A stretch of DNA of 64,000 bases, from contig JAZLJR010000033.1 of the NCBI GenBank assembly GCA_045617925.1, positions 50,148 through 114,147 of the forward strand, written 5' to 3'. The translations under genes and the position numbers were made by a program. Shown piece after piece: positions 59,125 through 64,000 of the stretch (position 1 is its first letter; the number at the start of each line of letters is the position of its first letter). Under the pieces are notes generated by a model. The model made no database searches, was not told the DNA's origin, and saw nothing but the letters and a program-made list of their open reading frames with translations. The stretch comes from CALELF01 sp045617925 (GTDB taxonomy: Bacteria > Synergistota > Synergistia > Synergistales > Synergistaceae).

Positions 59125-59331
59125 TTAGTCCTCCTTTGCCTCGCCGTTTTCTTTTTCAGTCAAAACTGTAAGAACACGAGCTATATTTTTCTTCACTTCT
59201 TTGATTCTGCTAACATTATTCAACTGACTAATTGCATTCTGGAAGCGAAGATTAAATAATTCTTCTTTTAATTGCTTATGCTTATCCTTGAGCTCAGCGA
59301 TGCTCAAGCCACTAAATTCCTGTGACTTCAT
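59125..59331 (-). CDS. rpmC: 50S ribosomal protein L29
   Basis: L29, 68 aa helical hairpin at the tunnel exit, where chaperones and SRP dock. KEELFNLRFQNAISQL is the family hallmark. Confidence 0.97.
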   Translation of the reverse strand: MKSQEFSGLSIAELKDKHKQLKEELFNLRFQNAISQLNNVSRIKEVKKNIARVLTVLTEKENGEAKED

Positions 59332-59333
59332 AA

Positions 59334-59753
59334 TTATTCACCTGCTCCTTCTCTGGCAAGCATCTTCACCTTGATTGGCAATTTGAAAGAAGCTGTACGG
59401 AATGCCGCAACTGCAACTTCCTTTGGAACGCCGGCGATTTCAAACATAACACGCCCACGCTTTACAGCCGCTGTCCAGTATTCAACTCCACCTTTACCTT
59501 TACCCATACGAGTTTCCAAAGGCTTCTGTGTAACTGGTCTATCTGGGAAGATTCTTATCCAAATTTGTCCGCCTTTTTTCATTTTTCTTGAGATAGCAAC
59601 ACGGACCGCTTCTATCTGACGAGCAGTAATCCAGCCATTTTCACATGCCTGAAGACCATATTCGCCAAAATCAACTTTCGTTGCTCCCTTGCTATAACCA
59701 CGAAGGGCTTTCAAGTGAGGCTTACGATATTTTACTCTCTTTGGAGCTAACAT
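59334..59753 (-). CDS. rplP: 50S ribosomal protein L16
   Basis: L16, 139 aa, close to the A site of the peptidyl transferase centre. MLAPKRVKYRKPHL, GQIWIRIFPDRPVTQKPLETRMG-type core and GAGKG-like GKGKGGVEYW segment. Confidence 0.98.
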   Translation of the reverse strand: MLAPKRVKYRKPHLKALRGYSKGATKVDFGEYGLQACENGWITARQIEAVRVAISRKMKKGGQIWIRIFPDRPVTQKPLETRMGKGKGGVEYWTAAVKRGRVMFEIAGVPKEVAVAAFRTASFKLPIKVKMLAREGAGE

Positions 59754-59765
59754 CTCTATCCCCTC

Positions 59766-60431
59766 CTATCCCTTCAATGGCTCGGCGGAAGAAACAGGTT
59801 TCTTTCCTATCACTTCGCCTCTGTAAATCCAAACCTTGATGCCTATAACACCATAGATTGTGTGTGCCTCTGCAAGACCATAATCAACATCTGCTCTGAG
59901 TGTTGAAAGTGGAAGTTGACCTTCCAAATACCACTCTTTGCGTGCGATTTCTGCACCACCAAGACGACCTGCACATGAAAGTTTGATTCCAAGTGCTCCG
60001 CCCTTCATGGCGCGGAAGATAGCCTGCTTCATTGCACGACGGAAGCTAACACGACGCTCCAATGAGGAAGCAATTCCTTCTGCAACGACTTGTGCTTCGA
60101 TGTCTGGATTTTTCATTTCTTTAACATTTATCATGACACGGTTACCGGTCATGCTCTGAAGTTCCTCACGTACAGCTTGGATTTCAGCACCTTGTTTACC
60201 AATGACAACACCTGGCCTTGCTGTCCAAACTGTAAAACGCATTACGTCTCCAATACGTTCAATTTCTACACGGCTGATACCTGCCTGTGACCAGTGCTTC
60301 TTGATCCAGTTACGAAGCTCAATATCCTTGTGTAAGAATTTTGCATATTTTTTGCCGTCTGCGTACCAACGTGATTCCCAATCTTTGATAACGCCGATTC
60401 TATAACCAATCGGGTGTATTTTCTGACCCAC
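59766..60431 (-). CDS. rpsC: 30S ribosomal protein S3
   Basis: S3, 221 aa, lines the mRNA entry tunnel. KH domain with VIGKQGAEIQAVREEL, and the C-terminal GALGIKLSCAGRLGGAEIAR. Starts MGQKIHPIGYRIGV. Confidence 0.98.
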   Translation of the reverse strand: MGQKIHPIGYRIGVIKDWESRWYADGKKYAKFLHKDIELRNWIKKHWSQAGISRVEIERIGDVMRFTVWTARPGVVIGKQGAEIQAVREELQSMTGNRVMINVKEMKNPDIEAQVVAEGIASSLERRVSFRRAMKQAIFRAMKGGALGIKLSCAGRLGGAEIARKEWYLEGQLPLSTLRADVDYGLAEAHTIYGVIGIKVWIYRGEVIGKKPVSSAEPLKG

Positions 60432-60444
60432 AGTTCATACCCCC

Positions 60445-60786
60445 TTACTGCTCACACACTGTCACCGTAATGTGACAGGTGTGGTGTCTGAATGGATGTG
60501 CACTGCCCTTGCTTACTGGGCGGAAACGTCTCATGAATGGACCCTGATCTGCCTGTGCGGTGTAAACAACAAGCTTATCCATATCAAGACCGAAGTTGTG
60601 CTCAGCATTAGCAATTGCACTTGCTAAAACCTTGTAAACAGCTTCAGATGGTCTGTTTGGTGTATATTTCAAGATCATAAGAGCTTCCTGTGCATTTTTA
60701 CCACGAATAAGTGCCAAGGTCCTTCTCACCTTTTCAGCGGCGAGTCTGACATTTTTCGCATATGCTTTAACTATTTTCTTTTCCAT
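60445..60786 (-). CDS. rplV: 50S ribosomal protein L22
   Basis: L22, 113 aa, its hairpin lines the exit tunnel (macrolide site). RLAAEKVRRTLALIRGKNA and the loop GPFMRRFRPVSKGSAHPFRH. AGGAGG precedes the ATG. Confidence 0.98.
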   Translation of the reverse strand: MEKKIVKAYAKNVRLAAEKVRRTLALIRGKNAQEALMILKYTPNRPSEAVYKVLASAIANAEHNFGLDMDKLVVYTAQADQGPFMRRFRPVSKGSAHPFRHHTCHITVTVCEQ

Positions 60787-60801
60787 GATAGAGCCCTCCT
60801 A

Positions 60802-61083
60802 TTACTTCACAGAAGTTTTCTTTTCCTGTCCAGCGTGACCGCCGAACTTACGGGTAGGAGCAAACTCACCAAGTTTGTGCCCTATCATATTATCGCTAAT
60901 ATAAACAGGAACATGAATTCTGCCGTTGTGCACCGCTATTGTGTGACCAACCATTTCAGGAACGATTGAACAAGCGCGTGACCAAGTCTTCAAGACTGTC
61001 TTTTTACCGCCATCATTCATGCTCTCAACCCTACCTAGAAGTCTAACATCTACGTATGGGCCTTTTTTAAGTGAACGAGCCAT
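60802..61083 (-). CDS. rpsS: 30S ribosomal protein S19
   Basis: S19, 93 aa, head of the 30S subunit beside S13. MARSLKKGPYVDVRLLGRVE and MIGHKLGEFAPTRKFGGHAG. Confidence 0.98.
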   Translation of the reverse strand: MARSLKKGPYVDVRLLGRVESMNDGGKKTVLKTWSRACSIVPEMVGHTIAVHNGRIHVPVYISDNMIGHKLGEFAPTRKFGGHAGQEKKTSVK

Positions 61084-61101
61084 TATAATTCCTCCTACAG
61101 G

Positions 61102-61926
61102 TTACTTGTTACGACGACGAACGATGAACTTATCAGAAGGTTTCCTCTTACGTGTGCGGTAACCTTTTGCTGGTGTTCCCCAAGGTGACACAGGGTGCTT
61201 GTTTGATTTAGACTTACCTTCACCACCACCCATTGGGTGATCGACTGGGTTCTGAATCATAGCACGGATGTGAGGTCTCACACCGAACCAACGAGTTCTA
61301 CCTGCTTTACCTGAGATAACATTTTCATGTTCTTCGTTTCCGACTTGACCAACTGTTGCCATGCATTCTAAAAGAATAAGACGAAGTTCGCCTGATGGCA
61401 TCTTAACAAAAGCATACTTGCCTTCTTTTGCCATGAGCTGTGCAACTGCACCAGCAGTCCTCACAAGAACTCCACCTCTGCCAGGCTCTAACTCAATATT
61501 ATGAATTATAGTTCCAACTGGCATATCTTTTAATTTCAAGGCATTTCCTGGTGTAATGTCTGCACCTTCGCCTGCGAGAATTGTGTCTCCCACCTTCAAG
61601 TCAACTGGAGCCAAGATGTATCTCTTCTCACCATCTTTGTAGTTGATAAGAGCAATACGAGCTGTTCTGTTTGGATCATACTCGATTGCAGCGACTACAC
61701 CTGGAACACCAAGTTTGTTGCGCTTGAAGTCTATAATGCGATATTGGATTCTGCCATGACCACCACGATGACGTGATGTGATGCGACCATTGTTGTTACG
61801 TCCGCCTGACTGTGAGAGCGAAACTACCAAACTACGCTCTGGCTTTGACTTTGTGATTTCAGCAAAGTCAGGAAGTGCCATCTGGCGACGTGCCGGCGTA
61901 GTGGGACGAAATTTTTTAATTCCCAT
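61102..61926 (-). CDS. rplB: 50S ribosomal protein L2
   Basis: L2, 274 aa, needed for subunit joining and peptidyl transfer. GRNNNGRITSRHRGGHG and the catalytic-centre loop VDHPMGGGEGKS are conserved. Confidence 0.98.
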   Translation of the reverse strand: MGIKKFRPTTPARRQMALPDFAEITKSKPERSLVVSLSQSGGRNNNGRITSRHRGGHGRIQYRIIDFKRNKLGVPGVVAAIEYDPNRTARIALINYKDGEKRYILAPVDLKVGDTILAGEGADITPGNALKLKDMPVGTIIHNIELEPGRGGVLVRTAGAVAQLMAKEGKYAFVKMPSGELRLILLECMATVGQVGNEEHENVISGKAGRTRWFGVRPHIRAMIQNPVDHPMGGGEGKSKSNKHPVSPWGTPAKGYRTRKRKPSDKFIVRRRNK

Positions 61927-61946
61927 CTTTCTTCTCTCCTTTCAGC

Positions 61947-62243
61947 CTATGCTTGTGAACCTTCAAAGAAGTCAATCTTCTCACCCTCAACGAGAGAAAC
62001 GATTGCTTTTTTCCAAGTGCGTGACCTGCCCATAAAGGCACCCATGCGCTTTGGCTTTGAAGCGACGTTAACAGTATGAACTTTAGCTACTTTAACCTTG
62101 AATGCTTCTTCCACTGCTTTTCTGATTTCAATCTTGCCTGCATTTGGAAGAACTTCAAACGTGTATTGTCCTAATTCCATCTGACGGCTTGTTTTTTCCG
62201 TGATGATAGGACGAACGATAATGTCAAATGCTGTGACTTCCAT
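61947..62243 (-). CDS. rplW: 50S ribosomal protein L23
   Basis: L23, 98 aa, at the tunnel exit; docking site for trigger factor and SRP. DIIVRPIITEKTSRQME at the start. Overlaps rplD by one base. Confidence 0.97.
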   Translation of the reverse strand: MEVTAFDIIVRPIITEKTSRQMELGQYTFEVLPNAGKIEIRKAVEEAFKVKVAKVHTVNVASKPKRMGAFMGRSRTWKKAIVSLVEGEKIDFFEGSQA

Positions 62244-62863
62244 TATGCAAATACCTCCTCGAGCTTTTTGATGGCTTCTGGTGTTGCAATTAATGTGTCG
62301 TGATTGAGTAGGTCATAAACATTGACGCTATCAACATGCTGCACAAAAGCACCCTTGATGTTTGCAACTGACTTTGAAACGTTTGCGTTGCTCTCGTGAA
62401 GCACAATAAGTGGCTTCTTTCCTGCTTTGATTGCATCAAAGAATGCCTTGAATGTGGCTGTCTTTGGTGCATCAATTGCAAACTTGTCAATTACCATCAT
62501 ATTTTCTTGTGCCTTCAATGAGAGGGCACTGCGAATCGCCAACTGACGAACTTTCTTGTTCACCTTCTGGTGATAATCGCGTGGATGTGGACCGTGTGCA
62601 ACGCCACCACCAATCCATAGTGGTGAACGGCTGCTACCGGCACGAGCTCTGCCTGTGTGCTTCTGTCTGTATGGCTTTCTGCCACCGCCACGGACATCGC
62701 CCTTGTCTTTAGTATTTGCTGTGCCTTGTCTGCAGTTTGCAAGGTGTGCAACCACAACCTGATGCAATGCAGGCATGTGAATTGGGGCTCCGAAGACAGC
62801 ATCGGACAAAGTGAAATCGCCCAAAATTTTGCCAGCAAAATCAATTTTCTTTACGATAGGCAT
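62243..62863 (-). CDS. rplD: 50S ribosomal protein L4
   Basis: L4, 206 aa, its loop (GGGRKPYRQKHTGRARAGS) reaches into the exit tunnel. L4 represses the S10 operon in E. coli; whether it does so here cannot be read. Confidence 0.98.
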   Translation of the reverse strand: MPIVKKIDFAGKILGDFTLSDAVFGAPIHMPALHQVVVAHLANCRQGTANTKDKGDVRGGGRKPYRQKHTGRARAGSSRSPLWIGGGVAHGPHPRDYHQKVNKKVRQLAIRSALSLKAQENMMVIDKFAIDAPKTATFKAFFDAIKAGKKPLIVLHESNANVSKSVANIKGAFVQHVDSVNVYDLLNHDTLIATPEAIKKLEEVFA

Positions 62864-62878
62864 TGTCTTCTTCCCTCC

Positions 62879-63502
62879 TTACTTCTTTTTGACCACTACA
62901 AGGCTGTCCTTTGCGCCTGGAACAGGTCCTTCAATAAGAAGCAAGTTGTTCGTGGCATCAACTGCAAATACCTTGAGGTTCTTTGTTGTAACTTTTTCTG
63001 AACCCATGTGACCGGCCATTCTTCTTCCCTTCATAACTCTGCCTGGGAAGCTAGAGCAACCGATTGAACCTGGGTGACGGTGCGTAACGGAATGTCCATG
63101 GCTAAATGGTGTTCCACCAAAACCATGGCGTTTCATAACGCCTGCCGTTCCCTTACCTTTACTGATGCCTGTGACATCAATAATTTCTCCTCCTTGGAAC
63201 AAAGAAACTGTAATTTCCTGTCCCACCTGGTAGTCCGCTGTGTTGTCAATGCGGAACTCCCTCAGCCAGCGCTTTGGAGCAACTTCCTGCTTGTCAAAGT
63301 ATCCCTTCTGTGGTTTTGTAAGGTGAGAAGATTTAACTTCGCCAAGACCTAATTGCACTGCGCTGTAGCCGTTTTTTTCAGGTGTCCGGATTTCAACGAC
63401 TGTGCATGGGCCTGCATCCACGACTGTGACTGCTACGGCTCTGCCAGCTTCGTCGAATACCTGGGTCATCCCTACCTTACGGCCAAGAATACCCATACTC
63501 AT
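62879..63502 (-). CDS. rplC: 50S ribosomal protein L3
   Basis: L3, 207 aa, reaches the peptidyl transferase centre with its loop FGGTPFSHGHSVTHRHPGS. AAGGAG lies ten bases before the chosen ATG; a second ATG two codons later is possible. Confidence 0.98.
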   Translation of the reverse strand: MSMGILGRKVGMTQVFDEAGRAVAVTVVDAGPCTVVEIRTPEKNGYSAVQLGLGEVKSSHLTKPQKGYFDKQEVAPKRWLREFRIDNTADYQVGQEITVSLFQGGEIIDVTGISKGKGTAGVMKRHGFGGTPFSHGHSVTHRHPGSIGCSSFPGRVMKGRRMAGHMGSEKVTTKNLKVFAVDATNNLLLIEGPVPGAKDSLVVVKKK

Positions 63503-63531
63503 TGTTGCTTCACTCCTTCTAAAAAAACTTT

Positions 63532-63840
63532 TTACAGCTTAATCTGTATATCCACTCCAGAAGGCAAATTCAACTGCATAAGAGCTTCCATTGTCTTCTG
63601 TGTTGGTTCAACTATATCAATCAAACGCTTGTGCGTTCTGATTTCATACTGGTCTCTTGCATCTTTGTCAACGTGTGGTGACGTAAGAACACAATAGCGA
63701 TTCACTTCTGTTGGAAGTGGCACTGGACCAGAAACTTTTGCCCCTGTGCGAACAGCAGTTTCCGCAATTTGCACTGCGGAACTGTCGAGCACACTATGGT
63801 CAAATGCTTTTAATTTAATACGAATTTTCTTGTTAGCCAC
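63532..63840 (-). CDS. rpsJ: 30S ribosomal protein S10
   Basis: S10, 102 aa, also the NusB partner in antitermination. MANKKIRIKLKAFDHSVLDSS. It begins only 20 bases after tuf, so S10-operon transcription likely continues from the str operon. Confidence 0.98.
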   Translation of the reverse strand: MANKKIRIKLKAFDHSVLDSSAVQIAETAVRTGAKVSGPVPLPTEVNRYCVLTSPHVDKDARDQYEIRTHKRLIDIVEPTQKTMEALMQLNLPSGVDIQIKL

Positions 63841-63860
63841 GAGAAATCGCCTCCCGTGTA

Positions 63861-64000
63861 TTATTCGATGATTTCAGTTACGACACCAGCACCGACTGTT
63901 CTGCCACCTTCACGAACTGCGAAGCGAAGTCCTACCTGCATTGCTATTGGAGCAATCAAGGTAACTTCGAATGTGCTGTTGTCTCCTGGCATAACCATCT
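63861..64000 (-). CDS. tuf: elongation factor Tu, C-terminal end (cut by window edge)
   Basis: The last 46 codons of EF-Tu domain 3: MVMPGDNSTFEVTLI, then LRFAVREGGRTVGAGVVTEIIE and TAA. The rest lies beyond base 64000. EF-Tu delivers aminoacyl-tRNA to the ribosome. Its position directly before rpsJ is the usual str-S10 junction. Confidence 0.97.
   Translation of the reverse strand, partial: MVMPGDNSTFEVTLIAPIAMQVGLRFAVREGGRTVGAGVVTEIIE

Overview
The window is one contiguous stretch of a low-GC (roughly 40% by eye) bacterial chromosome, dominated by two classic housekeeping clusters. The organism builds a meso-diaminopimelate wall (MurE carries the DNPR motif), has a prepilin-type protein, a KOW/L14e-like gene between map and infA, and zinc-ribbon versions of L28, L36 and S14. 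It also has a small gene of the DUF4911 type beside mltG. Together these suggest a Synergistota-like or Negativicutes/Clostridia-like anaerobe. Synergistota is my best guess, but this is inference from gene order and protein character, not a database result.

Layout. 1-10 kb: the 5' part of a prepilin-like gene (minus), uvrA (minus), a sodium/solute symporter and a GNAT acetyltransferase (plus), a DEAD-box-type RNA helicase with a DEGD box plus a small membrane protein (minus), a MATE exporter and rpmB (plus). 10-33.5 kb: a leftward division and cell wall (dcw) cluster, in transcription order mraZ-rsmH-ftsL-ftsI-murE-murF-mraY-murD-ftsW-murG-murC-murB-ftsQ-ftsA-ftsZ-radical SAM-mltG-small gene-tldD-ftsK. 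Most genes overlap or nearly touch. An array of MraZ boxes sits in front of mraZ. 33.8-42.4 kb: rightward genes: an MrfA-like helicase, apbE, a NusG-II membrane protein, leuS, holA and a pair of short chromate-transporter proteins.

42.4-46.8 kb is the accessory part. It holds a PD-(D/E)xK-helicase (DUF2075-like) fused protein translationally coupled to a MazG-like pyrophosphohydrolase. It also holds a Fic enzyme behind a four-half-site operator, a coiled-coil protein of unknown function, and a frameshifted C-terminal remnant of a second copy of that protein on the other side of fic. 46.8-48.4 kb: two ECF-type ATPase genes, one with degenerate catalytic motifs and no T-component beside them. 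48.4-64 kb: the leftward S10-spc-alpha ribosomal superoperon, from the 3' end of tuf through rpsJ to rpoA-rplQ, including secY, adk, map and infA.

Working logic: the dcw cluster makes UDP-MurNAc-pentapeptide and lipid II (MurB, C, D, E, F, MraY, MurG) and supplies divisome parts (FtsL, I, W, Q, A, Z, K). The ribosomal superoperon couples ribosome, RNA polymerase alpha, Sec translocon and methionine aminopeptidase production. Several CDS starts were moved from the longest ORF to a start with a proper Shine-Dalgarno; these are explained in the entries. No tRNA, rRNA, CRISPR array, insertion sequence or prophage was seen.
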